Positions 1 to 12,246 of a stretch of 64,000 nt of DNA are shown here, piece by piece. Every line of letters begins with the position of its first letter. Within the stretch, counting starts at the first letter, position 1. Location of the stretch: the NCBI GenBank assembly GCA_964017235.1, contig OZ024935.1, forward strand, positions 90,643,207 to 90,707,206. Reading direction: 5' to 3'. Made by a program: the position numbers and the translations under genes. Below the pieces are notes generated by a model. The model had not been told where the DNA came from and ran no database searches. It saw only the letters and a list, made by a program, of their open reading frames with translations. The stretch is from Sabellastarte sp. h YS-2021. Its lineage: Eukaryota > Annelida > Polychaeta > Sabellida > Sabellidae.

Positions 1-468
1 TTTTAAATCAATTAGTTCCACATTTGAGATCATATAAGCACTCCTAACATGGCAGGGTATAGCAGTACACCAGACTTACCAGTATACAGATGTAAAAGCC
101 AGTACTGATTATACAGGAGTAGATTATAAAAACTGAATCTTTATTTTTGCAAACTGAAAGCTTTTAATTATTACAAATAAAGTTGCATCTTAAGCAAGGC
201 TACAGAGACATAAGACATATACTATGTCATGTAGAAAATGCACACTGTCACAATGCACTCATATTTGGTAAATACTGGAAAATCAACAAAATATAGGATA
301 TCAAACATAACATGCCTACCATCTATACCACATTTTCCTGCAAATAGGGTGTTAATTAAAACGCCTGGTATGATTATAAAACCAATTCACTAGTTCCAGC
401 ACCTGGTTGGAACTTGGAAATATGTTGATTGCAAAAAAAAAACCAACAAAACATTTTAAGCAGATAGA

Positions 469-847
469 TAATGGGTACATTGTTTATCGATATTAGAGAT
501 ATTTATTATTTTGGGACAGGATTATTAATCTTGAAGTATAAAGATGTATATTAATATCCCCATATTAACTGCATACGTGCACTGCAAATAATTGAAATAA
601 AGCCTAAATCTGAAGAAATTGTACCCTTTCATTTTGTGTTTTTGTAGTTTTCACCACGTTTTTGATGAAGACTGTCATGTTTTGTATTGGCAAATTTCAC
701 TTCCTGTTAGTGGCTGGGGATAGGCTAGAACAAAAACGTTTGGGGTATCCTGGATTCAGACTTTGTGGTAGACAATATAAACTCCCTATCTCTGAATATT
801 TTTACATTCAATATCGATATCCACACAGCCAAACAATCAACCCACTA
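469..847 (+). mobile_element. hAT-like non-autonomous element, copy 1
   Basis: Starts TAATGGGTACATTG and ends with CAACCCACTA, degenerate inverted termini. The interior aligns by eye along most of its length with the better preserved copy at 28161-28555, which lies in the opposite orientation (for example the shared stretch around 'cctaaatctgaagaaattgt'). No intact 8-bp target duplication is visible, so this copy is probably old. It has no coding capacity; short ORFs across it are accidental. Confidence 0.65.
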
Positions 848-1214
848 AAATCTATAGAGCCCCTGAAGAGATGCACCAAGGCATAATATCTTTTTCATAC
901 TGTATTACCCTGAGACAAGAAGCCTTTACTTCAAGATGGCAAGTCCCTTACTCAAAATAACTTTTAACTCAAGATCCTTAGTGTAAAATACAAGATAACT
1001 AGAAATAGGACGCACTGTTGATAGTAGATGCGAATAGAAACAGGATAGCATAGAAGAACACACATTATCATGTGTAATGTCCACCCCATGAACCTTTTGC
1101 CAAAATTGTACAGTAGTCTTACAAGACCCTGTTTCATTTGTAAAATATATCAATGATGCTTAAATATTTATTAGTATACATGTAAATTATTTCAGCTTCA
1201 TGCCTTTTTGCATT

Positions 1215-2955
1215 GGTTGGGTCGAAACTTTCGACGAAATCGCTCTATCTCGCACGGTTAAGGAGATAGAAGCAAATTTGTGTTTTGCCATTTTTGGCAA
1301 AAATTCGAAAATTCAAAATGGCCGCCATTTTTGGGGAGGGGAAAATTTTTTGAAAATTGCCAAGATTACATTCCTTAGATACCCTGTGGGTCGAAAATTT
1401 CGACGAAATCGCTCTATCTCGCACGGTTAAGGAGATGGAAGCAAATTTGTGTTTTGCCATTTTTGGCAAAAATTCGAAAATTCAAAATGGCCGCCATTTT
1501 TGGGGAGGGGAAAATTTTTTGAAAATTGCCAAGAATACAATGCTCAGATACCCTGTGGGTCGAAAATTTCGACGAAATCGCTCTATCTTGCACGGTTAAG
1601 GAGATAGAAGCAAATTTGTGTTTTGCCATTTTTGGCAAAAATTTGAAAATTCAAAATGGCCGCCATTTTTGGGGAGGGGAAAATTTTTTGAAAATTGCAA
1701 AGATTACATTCCTTAGATACCCTGTGGGTCGAAAATTTCGACGAAATCGCTCTATCTTGCATGGTTAAGGAGATAGAAGCAAATTTGTATTTTGCCATTT
1801 TTGGCAAAAATTCGAAAATTCAAAATGGCCGCCATTTTTGGGGAGGGGAAAATTTTTTGAAAATTGCCAAGAATACAATGCTCAGATACCCTGTGGGTCG
1901 AAAATTTCGACGAAATCGCTCTATCTTGCACGGTTAAGGAGATAGAAGCAAATTTGTGTTTTGCCATTTTTGGCAAAAATTTGAAAATTCAAAATGGCCG
2001 CCATTTTTGGGGAGGGGAAAATTTTTTGAAAATTGCAAAGATTACATTCCTTAGATACCCTTTGGGTCGAAAATTTCGACGAAATCGCTCTATCTTGCAT
2101 GGTTAAGGAGATAGAAGCAAATTTGTATTTTGCCATTTTTGGCAAAAATTCGAAAATTCAAAATGGCCGCCATTTTTGGGGAGGGGAAAATTTTTTGAAA
2201 ATTGCCAAGAATACAATGCTCAGATACCCTGTGGGTCGAAAATTTCGACGAAATCGCTCTATCTTGCACGGTTACGGAGATAGAAGCAAATTTGTGTTTT
2301 GCCATTTTTGGCAAAAATTCGAAAATTCAAAATGGCCGCCATTTTTGGGGAGGGGAAAATTTTTTGAAAATTGCCAAGAATACAATGCTCAGATACCCTG
2401 TGGGTCGAAAATTTCGACGAAATCGCTCTATCTTGCACGGTTAAGGAGATAGAAGCAAATTTGTGTTTTGCCATTTTTGGCAAAAATTCGAAAATTCAAA
2501 ATGGCCGCCATTTTTGGGGAGGGGAAAATTTTTTGAAAATTGCCAAGAATACAATGCTCAGATACCCTGTGGGTCGAAAATTTCGACGAAATCGCTCTAT
2601 CTTGCACGGTTAAGGAGATAGAAGCAAATTTGTGTTTTGCCATTTTTGGCAAAAATTTGAAAATTCAAAATGGCCGCCATTTTTGGGGAGGGGAAAATTT
2701 TTTGAAAATTGCAAAGATTACATTCCTTAGATACCCTGTGGGTCGAAAATTTCGACGAAATCGCTCTATCTTGCATGGTTAAGGAGATAGAAGCAAATTT
2801 GTATTTTGCCATTTTTGGCAAAAATTCGAAAATTCAAAATGGCCGCCATTTTTGGGGAGGGGAAATTTTTTTGAAAATTGCAAAGATTACATTCCTCAGA
2901 TACCCTGTGGGTCGAAAATTTTGACGAAATCGCTCTATCTCGCACGGTTTAGAGA
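1215..2955. repeat. 169-bp satellite array, about 10 monomers
   Basis: About ten head-to-tail copies with an exact 169-bp step; landmark positions recur at 1357, 1526, 1695, 1864, 2033, 2202, 2371, 2540 and 2709. Each monomer holds the palindrome TCGAAAATTTCGA, an 8-bp hairpin TTTTGCCA-tttt-TGGCAAAA, and AAAATGGCCGCCATTTT. Two monomer types differ at one place ('attacattccttag', type A; 'aatacaatgctcag', type B) and run A B A B A B B B A A, so part of the array is a 338-bp dimer. Open frames on both strands are by-products, since 169 is not a multiple of three. Confidence 0.95.
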
Positions 2956-3348
2956 TATGAGCACATTTGCCTTTTTCAGTATTCAAAATAGCTAATTACT
3001 CATTTATTTAATTAATTACTCACTCATCTATGAAGCAATTCCCCCCAAAAGCAATCCCATACAAGCTATTAACCCAATGAATCTCCATACCAAATTTCAG
3101 AAAGCTAGGCTTAATAGCATTCCTTAAAATGTCTGGAAACCAAAGAGCTACTCAAAAGTAGCAAAGTAGCTATTACTCAGTTAGCTATAGAGCTATCATC
3201 ACCAAAAGCAATCCCATACAAGCTATTAACCCAATAAACCTGCATGCCAAATTTGGTAAAGATAGGATAAGAACTGTTGCCTAAAATGTCTGGAAACCAA
3301 GTGGGACGCCGGACACCGGACGCCGGACGCTGGAAAAAGCAAAAATAA
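2956..3348 (+). repeat. Tail of the 169-bp-array element
   Basis: Two diverged copies about 157 bp apart (gcaatcccatacaagctatt at 3051 and 3208, each followed by 'ctggaaaccaa'), then a GC-rich run of 'gccggac' repeats at about 3308-3332. The sequence leads straight into the hairpin at 3349, so I read it as the 3' part of the mobile element carrying the array. Confidence 0.6.
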
Positions 3349-3377
3349 TATGTCCACCCCCCAGTGGGGTGGACATA
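3349..3377 (+). other. Terminal hairpin, 12-bp perfect stem
   Basis: TATGTCCACCCC pairs perfectly with GGGGTGGACATA around a 5-nt loop, followed by 'ataag'. Placed directly after a GC-rich tail, it looks like the 3' terminal stem-loop of a Helitron/Helentron-type element. A transcription terminator is less likely in an animal genome. Confidence 0.65.
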
Positions 3378-5639
3378 ATAAGTTGATTATTGAAAGCAGT
3401 AAGTCTACAATACAATATATTTAGTGAATACAACCTCTTTTATCTGAACCCTTGTCTTTTATAAATTACATTTTTATGCAGAAAATTCTTCAGTTTAAAC
3501 TTCTATTAACTACAGTCACTATATCTCTTGTTTTATCAATCTTTTAGAGTTAAAACATTTAAGATTCAGTCCACCAAAAAGTTCAGATAACAGAGCTTCA
3601 ATCAGATACTGAAAAGATATGTATGGCAATAATACACAATGTTAATTGTTGTCAAAGTTTGTTTCATAGATACACAGTAGCATTAAATAGAGTTAAAATG
3701 GTATAAATAACCCCATTCCATTGTCAGTCCAGACCATCCCAATTAATTAGCCCCAAGAGTAATTGACATGTATTAGATTCCTGATTACTGTATCTGAGAG
3801 GTCAGGACTTATTGTGTAATGAATGATTCTTCTCAACCCTCAACCATTAAGGCGAATCTTTCAGTTGCGGAGAAAATTTGGATCATATGAGTGATCTTTT
3901 GATAATTTTGATTTTTAATTTCTCATGTTATATTGGCCTTAGTTTGCTTTATAGTTCTTGAATGTCTTTTATGAAAGCTCATTCTTTATTTTCCAAAAAA
4001 AAAAATGTCATCAAGCATGAGTTCAACATGAAAGTGTAGCAAAAAAATTAAGCTAATTAGTTCCTTTCCCCATTTATATGCCTGTGTATACATGAAATAA
4101 CCTTCACACAGAAGCTACATACAAAAACAATAAGGTAATTTTACATCTATGCCCTTCAAATTACCTTCATTTCTTTGTATTTCATATCCAGCCATGTTTG
4201 GTTATCAGTCTAGAGTCACGATCTACAGGAAATGAATACTAAAACATTTAACACCAAAAACATCTCATACTCAGTGACAAGATAAAGTTTCAAAATCTCA
4301 TTGCATTCAAATAAATCCATGATTCAATAGAATTGCTTGTGGTATAGAGCAATTTTGCATTGTAATTTCTCTTGTATTAGCAGTAAGTTTTCATGAACAC
4401 TTAAATGCTTGTCAACAACTGTTTTTACACAACCATTGTATCTCACTGATCACTTTTATCTTTACAACACTAAAAAAAATTTGTATTCTTGAAAATTTTG
4501 TTCTGAGAATTTTTCTCAGAAAATAAGTGTTTTGCCTCAAAAAAATCTAAGAATACAAGTAGTTCTAGGAATACGGTTGTCAGTGAATATGGGCCCAGGA
4601 ACCTATAATGAATAATTATTTATACATTTTAAACCATGTTACATTGAAAAATACTAAGTATCCTCAATGTATGATTATTAAGTGTTTAATATGAGAAGAC
4701 GTAAATGGACAAAAATGAAGGATGTAACAAATGTAAACAAAATTATTGGCAATAGAACAACAAAATAAAAACACATCCCTGCTTTTCATACAACTGCATA
4801 ATAATTCGAAAGTGTTATTAAAAGATCACCCAAAAAAGCGACTGTGAACTTGCAATTAAAATGATCACAAATGTCAATATGTCGAAAATCTGTATATTGG
4901 CTACATAATTTCCCTGATTAATCTTAATCAGTTGGTTTTTTTTTGTGAGTGCCATAATTATTTGTATGTACTTATGTTCCACAATTTATTGCACCAAGTA
5001 TGACAATATTCTAGATAATAGTAAATTTCACACTGTAAAACCAAGGTCCCTGTATAAATACTTGCTTCTTCTTATAAGGTCTTTCCACTAAGAGCAGAAT
5101 TCAACCTAAAGCAGTTTTGACTGCAGTAGTAATTAGGGCTGTTATCATCAGCGATTTCTGTAGATCAAGGATTGCCTGTTAAATGAAGAGTTGAACTCAT
5201 GCTGAAGTCTAGTAAATGACAAAAATATAAATAAAATAACAAACTGTCCAAATATTGCCATTAAATATGTTTAATTATAGCATTTTATTGCAAGGAAATA
5301 TATTTTGTTAACGGTTAAATTGTACAGGTATGTATGTGCACTTTATGGAACAGCCACATAAGAAAGGTAAATAAAACCGACCATTGCTCATCGATTTTTA
5401 CGTTTTCATGGTTAGATAAATTGCAAACGTGCCAGTTTGTAACAAGGTTAGTACGTCATTATTTATTTCTAAAGAACTCGGGCTTAAATTGTGTAAATCG
5501 ATGCGAACTCCAAATATCACCCACCGAGTTACGACTCAAGTTTCGGTTAACTCGTCAGCACTAGTAGTGATGGTGTAGTTCATCACCTAAAACATCTGAC
5601 CAATTATAGAGACAGTGAAGACCAGTGTAAGAATTTATA
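3378..5639. other. AT-rich intergenic or intronic DNA, no feature seen
   Basis: No convincing exon, repeat array or inverted element. A stretch at 5280-5327 has splice-like edges on the plus strand and an open frame, but it is only 16 codons and AT-rich, so it is not called. Confidence 0.4.
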
Positions 5640-5760
5640 TCCCCCCCTCTAAAAAAAAAAAAAAAAAAAAAAAAAATCACCCCACCCCCGGGGGTATATT
5701 TTCTGGAATATATCCCCCCCGGTCATGAAAATCTCCCCCCCACCTATATAAACAGCAGCA
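5640..5760. repeat. Low-complexity poly-A and poly-C tracts
   Basis: A run of about 27 A is flanked by several C-rich tracts and 'ggggg' (two 'tatcccccc' motifs in inverted context). No function visible. Confidence 0.8.
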
Positions 5761-5904
5761 AAATATAACTTGTGTCAAAGATGCTTTTTTTTAACTTGAA
5801 AAATATGTACAAAACAACAAATTAAAGCAATTTACACCAACACCAGGCTTGATTGATATCATGATAGAACAATCACACACTTCAAAGTTAGGGTTTTACA
5901 CACC

Positions 5905-6012
5905 ATTGATCGACAGCCAGAGTCATATTGAGACATGCCTCAGCAATTTGTCTCTTGTGGGAGTCGAACCCAATACAGAGGTGACAGCCTTAGAGTAAGA
6001 CACCACACTTAC
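5905..6012 (-). mobile_element. tRNA-derived SINE fragment, copy 1
   Basis: Read on the minus strand it starts with a tRNA-like segment (A-box-like 'tggtcagtaagtg'; B-box 'gggttcgactccc') and runs into a 3' part 'tctcaatatgactctggctg'. The same layout recurs at 33425, 43215 and 61860, so this is a dispersed family. Confidence 0.6.
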
Positions 6013-6607
6013 TGACCACTTTGTTACTGAGGGGGTTACAATCCATTAAGAAGGTTGGAACTTATATGACATCATATACCAAGTATATACGACATTACGA
6101 CTTTTGCTATTTTTATGAATTCGACAGTAGTTCAGAGTCAACATGAATAGTACTTAGCGATTAGCTTACATGACATATTGAGAGTTGTGACATCTCTAAT
6201 AGTTGGTTCTATTGATTTTTGAATGAGACATTTAAAACTTCAACTGTATTATGTCAAATTTGGGCAAAATTTTAGAAATTTACAACAGTTACCATGGAAA
6301 CAAAATTCATTGACAACCGCAATTAATTAAAAAATTTAATAACATCCTGAAACACTGAACCTTGCTCTCGAGTAAAAACCACACACGATAAAGTGACACA
6401 TTATGGAAGGGGTCAATTGAAAACATGAGGAAGACAAAAAATTGTAAAAATTATGTTTTACACACTTTTGTGAGAATCTCTTATGAGAAAAATGTCACTG
6501 GGACTAAAAAAATAGCTTCGAAATTTGTAGCTTAAAATCGATGAAACAGTTGTCAGCTGTTTTTACCAACATAACTTCAAACTAAGAAATTTTAGAATTT
6601 ATCTAGT

Positions 6608-6830
6608 GTGACATCTTCACTCCGATGAGTGCGCATGCGTCGATACCCAGAAAACCCAATTCACTTTTGACATATGCACTCATCGTATGCGCAGTGGTAC
6701 CAAGTTACTACCAACAAGAATATTTCTTTAAAAATATTCTCCTTTGGCTGTGTATGTTTGCTCCCACTAACATAAGCAATAGTGAGGACATGTTAAGGAT
6801 ATTTTACGTAATAAAAATTTGTTTTTGCGA
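6608..6830 (+). mobile_element. Diverged solo end of the 34-40 kb inverted-repeat family
   Basis: Matches the right inverted end of the composite at 40108-40291 in the same order: GC-rich 'gcgcatgcg', 'accaacaagaatatttcttt', 'gtatgtttgctccc', 'taagcaatagtgagga' and 'ggatattttacgtaataaaa'. No partner end is visible nearby. The 167-codon ORF crossing it is not a gene. Confidence 0.6.
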
Positions 6831-6954
6831 ACTTCTTGTACTTCACCATACTTATGTATTTCGACAATGTTCTACACTACTGAACTATCACTTCAATTTG
6901 GGGAATTTTGTACATTGTTTCATCCTAAGAATGTTATTAAGAGAGGTAAAAAAT

Positions 6955-6988
6955 AGATTTTTTTTTTTTTTTTTTGGGGGGGGGGGGC
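6955..6988. repeat. Homopolymer T tract followed by G tract
   Basis: About 19 T followed by about 10 G. Low-complexity DNA with no coding meaning. Confidence 0.85.
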
Positions 6989-7502
6989 TTGAGAAGAAAG
7001 GTTTATATCTGTACCTCCCTCATATATTTTTAAAAAAAAATTCTTACTTTTCGATTTTATTTTTTACCTTTTTATTTCCAAGGGCAAATCTTGATTTCAG
7101 TTCAAAGAATGATATTCACATGGATTAAAAAAAAACTTTTTTCGTGAAATATCAATTACCTCTTTCATTTTTATTCAAGTTTTTCATGACAATTCCAGGT
7201 TGTTTATCTCTAATCTGTTGCAGAAATGCTTCTTGTTATGTTTTAGGGTGTTTTCATTTGTCTGTCTGTGTTCACACTGACAAAAGTAATCGATGAATCT
7301 TTTTGAATTTTTTGTTATGTGGGTAGAGCCTGCCCACAGGAAGATGTGATTAAATTTGGGTGAGATCCAGACCTTATACTAGATACAGAAGATTAAATTG
7401 GGGGAGATCCAGATCATATACTAGATGCAAAAGTAGTCCTAAATTTTCAAAACTCCCATTTTCCCATGTATTTTCAATGTCACTTTGGCTTTCTGGCCCT
7501 AA

Positions 7503-7800
7503 TGCCCCCTTCTCATATACACATTTTCAATGGGCAGCAAACAATAGTTATAAAGCCGTCTCCAACCTTCCTAACATCTTTATAAATCTTATACTTCCGC
7601 CTTCTACCTTTAGCTATCTTCCCCGCATTTGTCCTTGCCACGGAAATTGTGGTTATGTTCAAAACTTTCATCTAGTTATTGAAAATCGCTTCTTACCACC
7701 TCACACTGAGGTAAAGCCAAACTTTGTTGCATGTTTCTGAGATCAAGGTCGTCTCTTTCCACGAATTTCGACCACAAATCGCCGCCTTACATGAGAAGGG
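7503..7800. mobile_element. Short TIR element
   Basis: GCCCCCTTCTCATATAC at 7503 is matched by the inverted 'acatgagaagggggc' near 7786-7800. The right end abuts TTAA and the left abuts TAAT, which may be a decayed TTAA target. No ORF of substance. Confidence 0.5.
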
Positions 7801-8400
7801 GGCTTAAGACGAACGAGTGGGCCTTCATGAAACTTTTTGTGTGAGTAGGGCCTATCCAAAGAAAGAAGAGATTAAATTTTGGAAAAGATCCATGATCCAG
7901 ATTAATTTATTCTAGACACTAAACAAATCCTGAAGTTTTGGCCTGTCCTATATGGATACTTTCTCATTTTTCTATTTCCCACTCTGTCATAATAATATTG
8001 TCAAAGGTGATTTACACTTTGTTGTCAAAACAGTTTCTCTAATGAAAGGCTTCAAAGCTGTAGGACTGCCTGTAAAAAGCTAGATAACCTGCTTTTTCAA
8101 TTTGTACAGTTTGTGATAATTATGAGTAAGTTACTGTATAAGTATTGATGTTCACTTGACACTAATCAATGACTTACTTCAGCTGATGACCTTAGATTGC
8201 AAAATTACTCCCTAGGAGTGACTTTCAAAATCTCTATTTATCTATTGGTAGAAACTGACCATAATTTTGATTTATCAAATTGTATCATAATGCAGGTAAC
8301 TGTTACATAGTCTTGAATGGTGTATGTCAACTCATGTACTAACTCGTAAATTAGTTTAAAAATAAACTTAGTCCCAAACATGTTTTCATTTCCTAAACAG
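7801..8400. other. No gene seen; diverged repeat fragments
   Basis: Contains fragments resembling 7340-7440 ('agattaaatttt...agatcca'), relatives of the CCTCCGCC repeat family. The last 20 bp form the acceptor of the exon at 8401. Confidence 0.4.
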
Positions 8401-8577
8401 GTTATCACATCTTCCGTAGTTGAACTAAATTTAAAATCTTTTCTCAAGGGTCAAACACACCAAGCCGATTTGTTACAGTCTAATATAACAAAACCCAATG
8501 CCAGATATATCCATGGAGAAACAGTCTACATCAAAGACAGGCTATTTCATACAATAAGCACACTGAGGACAATGTAG
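8401..8577 (+). CDS. Putative terminal coding exon, unknown protein
   Basis: A strong acceptor (polypyrimidine 'ttttcatttcctaaacag' ending at 8400) opens a phase-0 frame of 58 codons to TAG at 8575-8577. The peptide begins VITSSVVELNLKSFLKG and includes NARYIHGETVYIKDR; its mixed, polar composition is unlike translated AT-rich filler. There is no good donor before the stop, and AATAAA lies 82 bp beyond it. I read it as a last exon of a plus-strand gene. It may be an alternative 3' end of the gene with exons at 13467 and 15590, or a separate gene. No family is recognised and no upstream exon was found with confidence. Confidence 0.45.
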   Translation, partial: VITSSVVELNLKSFLKGQTHQADLLQSNITKPNARYIHGETVYIKDRLFHTISTLRTM

Positions 8578-8658
8578 AGAAAGCTGAGTGATGTCACATT
8601 ATCTGATCAGTAAATTCACTAAGGTGATTACACAAAGTGGATGCAACAATTCAGAACA

Positions 8659-8664
8659 AATAAA
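8659..8664 (+). terminator. Canonical polyadenylation signal AATAAA
   Basis: AATAAA 82 bp downstream of the TAG that ends the exon 8401-8577, a usual spacing. Such hexamers are common by chance in AT-rich DNA, so support comes only from position. Confidence 0.4.
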
Positions 8665-9224
8665 CTCAACACTCTGACCACAATTTATTGGAAAATCCTA
8701 TTACTGTAAATACCAAAAATAAGAGCACTGGTTAAAATTTTGTAACTTACCCATGATACAAATACATGACTAGACTACTTCAAATGAAATCAGTGTCCCA
8801 GACATACTTTAAAGAGCAAGAGTTTTATAATTCCAAAAAATATTGTCAGAATTCTAAAGAAAGTAGTGACAAGTTGAACTTATTAACTGTGTAGAGAGAA
8901 CAGGTGGTGTTAATATCTTTAGTTGTTGACCAACATCAAGGTAACATTATTCGTCAAAAAAAAGCTGCAGTGAAGATACACTTTTTATGGTAATTTTATA
9001 AAATGCTTATATTGGCAATTACTTTTTTAGAAACCCCCTATTTTCTGGGAAAATTCTCAGAACAAAACTGTTTCAGTAAGAGATGCTAAAAATTTCCCAC
9101 TGTGTGTGAAGTTTGGCAATCAGCACTGGCCAGCATCCTTTCTTAGGAAGACAAATTTATTAAAATGTGTGCCAAATTTAGCAGAGTCCTGGACAAAAAT
9201 AAAACCACACAAAAATAAAAGCCT
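8665..9224. other. No feature seen
   Basis: AT-rich sequence without repeats or exon-like frames that I can support. A good-looking minus donor at about 8746 has no open exon behind it. Confidence 0.4.
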
Positions 9225-9460
9225 TTAGAGGGTGTATACCTATGCCAAAGTATATAATAATAAGTAAATAGAAGAATCCAGACAGCGATCTAGATCACAC
9301 TCAAAACTTGATAGAATCTCAGTTGACCAAGACCCATCTTCTGATATTTTTTTTCAGTAAGATCCAACCAATGGTATTTATGTAAGCCTACTAACAAACC
9401 GACAAATGGACAAACAGGCAAACAGCCATGAAAATAATACCTTCACGATGGAGGTAATAA
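9225..9460 (-). mobile_element. Diverged CCTCCGCC-family element
   Basis: Shows the order typical of this family: 'gacagcgatctagatcac', a central unique part, then 'aacaaaccgacaaatggacaaac', and ends 'taccttcacgatggaggtaata', a decayed form of the 'aacctccttggcgga' end at 57968. Related copies are at 41934, 57421, 57682 and 63886. Confidence 0.5.
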
Positions 9461-9754
9461 ACAGAGCAACATGAAACTGGACTACAAGACACGGGGCAAA
9501 AAGTTTCTTTTTTACAGTAGAATCCTAACAGGTAATAATTGACTAACCAGAAACAAAGGAAGTCACAGTCTGCAGTAGTGACAAAAGCTAACTAAATTGG
9601 TATTTTTTTCTCAGGGGGATTGTTTTGTAAAAAATATTTTGTCTTAGTCTTGAAACTTTTTGTTCATTTTGTTCTTGTCTGGTTTTCTTTTGGTCCATTT
9701 CACTAATTTGTATCAGGGGAGATTAGAGTCCTCGCATAGTGACACAAATTACAA

Positions 9755-10313
9755 CCCCTTTCACACTACAGGCGGTACGTCCTGCAGTTAGAAGTTTTAC
9801 TCGGCAGTGGAACCACCCCCAGGTTGCCCCACTTCGTATAAATTGTTCACACTACAGGCGGACGGCCACTGATTGGACACATATTTAACCTTCAATAACA
9901 GTAGGATGACAGTACTACAAACATTGGTCTGCAAGAAGCAACCTCCATTAACCTTTGGTAGCTGTCGGACAAACACATGGCGAAACGACCAATACCTTAA
10001 CCCACCTTATGTCGCCATATTATACTGAAAGACGACTGAATTACAACATTATGTACACTGTGGACTACACCTTCGGCTACCATAGTAAGAAATTCATGTG
10101 TGCATGCTCAAAATCATTTGCACCTACCCACAGTACTGAATTCAGAGGAGGAAATTTTAAATATATTAAAACTTTGGTAGGATGTGCAAGGTACTGGACA
10201 GTTCGCCACTGACTCGCAAGGTCGCAAAGGGACATCAGGCGGTGATCCAAGGACAGGGACGTTTCACCAAATGCATGTTACCATGGGTGATACTGCCTGT
10301 AGTGTGAAAGGGG
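9755..10313. mobile_element. 559-bp TIR element with 5-bp target duplication
   Basis: CCCCTTTCACACTACAGGC at the left end is repeated inverted at the right (GCCTGTAGTGTGAAAGGGG). TACAA flanks both sides (9750-9754 and 10314-10318). The TIR core 'ttcacactacaggcgg' recurs internally at about 9847. The 85- and 87-codon ORFs inside have no recognisable domain; this is a MITE-like non-autonomous element. Confidence 0.75.
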
Positions 10314-11560
10314 TACAAAGAACTTGTCACAAGTCAAGGAGGGAATTTCCTCACCTGAGAACCTCACAGTCTGTGGCAAATTTCTTACAACTACTTAACC
10401 ATTTTATCAAAACATCCACTTACTTGGCCATTTTAAGTTTTGTGTGACAATTCAGAGTTTTTGAAATGGCATTGTAATAAAACATGATAATTCTACAATG
10501 AACTACTGAATGAAATATTACCTTCAGAATCATTGTAACTGCACCAGAGACTCACTTATCCAAACTCTCTCTCATCAAAGTATTTTACTTGATAGAGAAT
10601 ATAATCAACTGCTCCCTCAAACTGAGTCTTTGAAATACATTTACAGTAAAGTCTCCATGATAAAAACACTAGTTTTTTTAAATATATGAGTTATGAACAC
10701 ATTTATAAATACATTTATGATATATTCTGCAGTTTTATACTAAATATCTCATATACTTTTTGAAGCTAGCGTTATTCAAACCAAATGTCACTCTTTTAAC
10801 ATGCTACAGGTTTGCACAGTAAATTGTCACCTCTAATATTACTCATTTTTTATTTAACATAACTACTCTATTATACAAAGAGTCTCTCACTATCTCTATG
10901 GACAAACAAAGTTTAAAGACTTATTAATTTCTCTTACCTGAGCGTACCATCCTGTTAAACTGCATCCTACTATAAACAGCTGTTTAATAATATACTCCTG
11001 ATTTCACCGTCAACACCGATTAGAAGGATCGAACAATTACCACACAATAACCGTAATATACAGAAGTCTCTCAGCACTAATATCTATTACAAACAAACAA
11101 ATGCCTTTATTACTATTATTTTTATGTTTTCTCTTCATAACTCAGAAAACCCCCTTTTAGTACACAAAGAAACAACAACAACTATCTGTAGCTATCAGTA
11201 GCTATCGATAGCTATATCAGCTACAGTACATCTTTCTTTATTTTCAGCAAAAGTGTTCCTGTGTGTCTACATAATATGAAGGCAGTTTTTTACAGCCATT
11301 CCTCCCCTTTTCTTCAGAAAGTCCTATAACCCCCCCACAACTAGGTTTCATGCAATTACGATGGAGCAAATGCTTTAGTTTCAGAGCTTCCTCTCTCTGT
11401 GTGTTCAGTGTTCAGAGAGCAAAAAAAAGCTGCAATTCATACACAAGTGGTTGCTGAGACTCCTATAAGACCCTAAATCTAAACTTTCCTCAGGCTCACT
11501 TGTGTGTGGGGGACTAAAATGAAATTGTGAGCTCAGGTGTTAGAGGCCAGCTACACATCC
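10314..11560. other. Intergenic or intronic DNA, no supported gene
   Basis: Possible minus-strand micro-exon at 10938-10979 (strong GTAAGAG donor) is too short to support alone. Short 'agctatc' repeats occur at 11185-11225. Confidence 0.35.
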
Positions 11561-11617
11561 AAGGATACCCCCCAGATATAGGCCACGGTTCCATATATGG
11601 TGATTGGGATGCACAAG

Positions 11618-12246
11618 GGATGAGGGTGGGTTGACATTGAAGAAGGGGTCAAAGGTAAAAGTCAGCAATTAGAAAAGAGTCTCAGGCCATGACTTCCTTT
11701 AAGTTGTTTTCACATTTGGAACCCCTAGTAGCAATGATAAGGGAGATATAAGGTCTTTTTAAGAGGATAATCTGATTTAACATTAAACATGTGATATGAC
11801 GGCCATTTTGTTTTCGAAACTAGGCCAAATTACTATCAGGCTAACTTTCCTAGCCATATATATTTTGTGCAAATTTGGCTGCAATATTTCAAGTTTTAGA
11901 GCATCTTTAGGATTTTGAAATAATTGGCTATGCCAGCCATTTTGTTTTTCAAAATAAGGTTAAAATTTTTCTCAGGCAAAATATTTGTAGGCCGGGACTT
12001 TTCGTGCTCTGTCTTTACATTCTGAAGCCATAGCACCAATAATAAGGGAGAAATAAGGACTTTTTAGTGTGATGACCCCATTTAACCTTGAAGCAGGGGT
12101 CAAAGGTCAAATTCAACACCTGGAAAAGATTCCCAGGCCATGACTTCCTACAAGTTGTTTTCTCATTTCGAACCTCAAGCAGCAATCTTAGGGGAGATAT
12201 AAGGCCTTTTAAATAGGATAACCTGTTTGACATTAAACATGCGATA
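11618..12246. repeat. 445-bp imperfect tandem duplication of a dispersed repeat
   Basis: The block 'aggggtcaaaggt ... ccatgacttcctt ... gttgttttc ... gggagatataagg ... cattaaacatg' occurs at about 11640-11800 and again at about 12090-12240. Between them lie 'ggccattttgtttt' segments at 11803 and 11936. The same block recurs at 45215, 45325, 50470 (minus) and 52430, so it belongs to the elements that carry the satellite arrays. Confidence 0.75.

Noticed and set aside
1200..2924. Many overlapping 71-139 codon ORFs on both strands
   Set aside because: They repeat every 169 bp on both strands and arise from the satellite monomer, whose length is not a multiple of three.
4165..4209. 45-bp minus-strand exon-like stretch with good splice edges
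   Set aside because: Fifteen open codons are expected by chance in one of three frames, and it would lie beyond the plus-strand exons at 8401-15681, interleaving two genes.
6625..7128. 167-codon plus-strand ORF
   Set aside because: It spans a diverged transposon end and a T/G homopolymer tract; the poly-Phe/Gly part is low complexity.
10938..10979. 42-bp minus-strand exon with GTAAGAG donor
   Set aside because: Too short to be informative and interleaved with plus-strand exons; the terminal exon at 18256 already closes the minus-strand gene.
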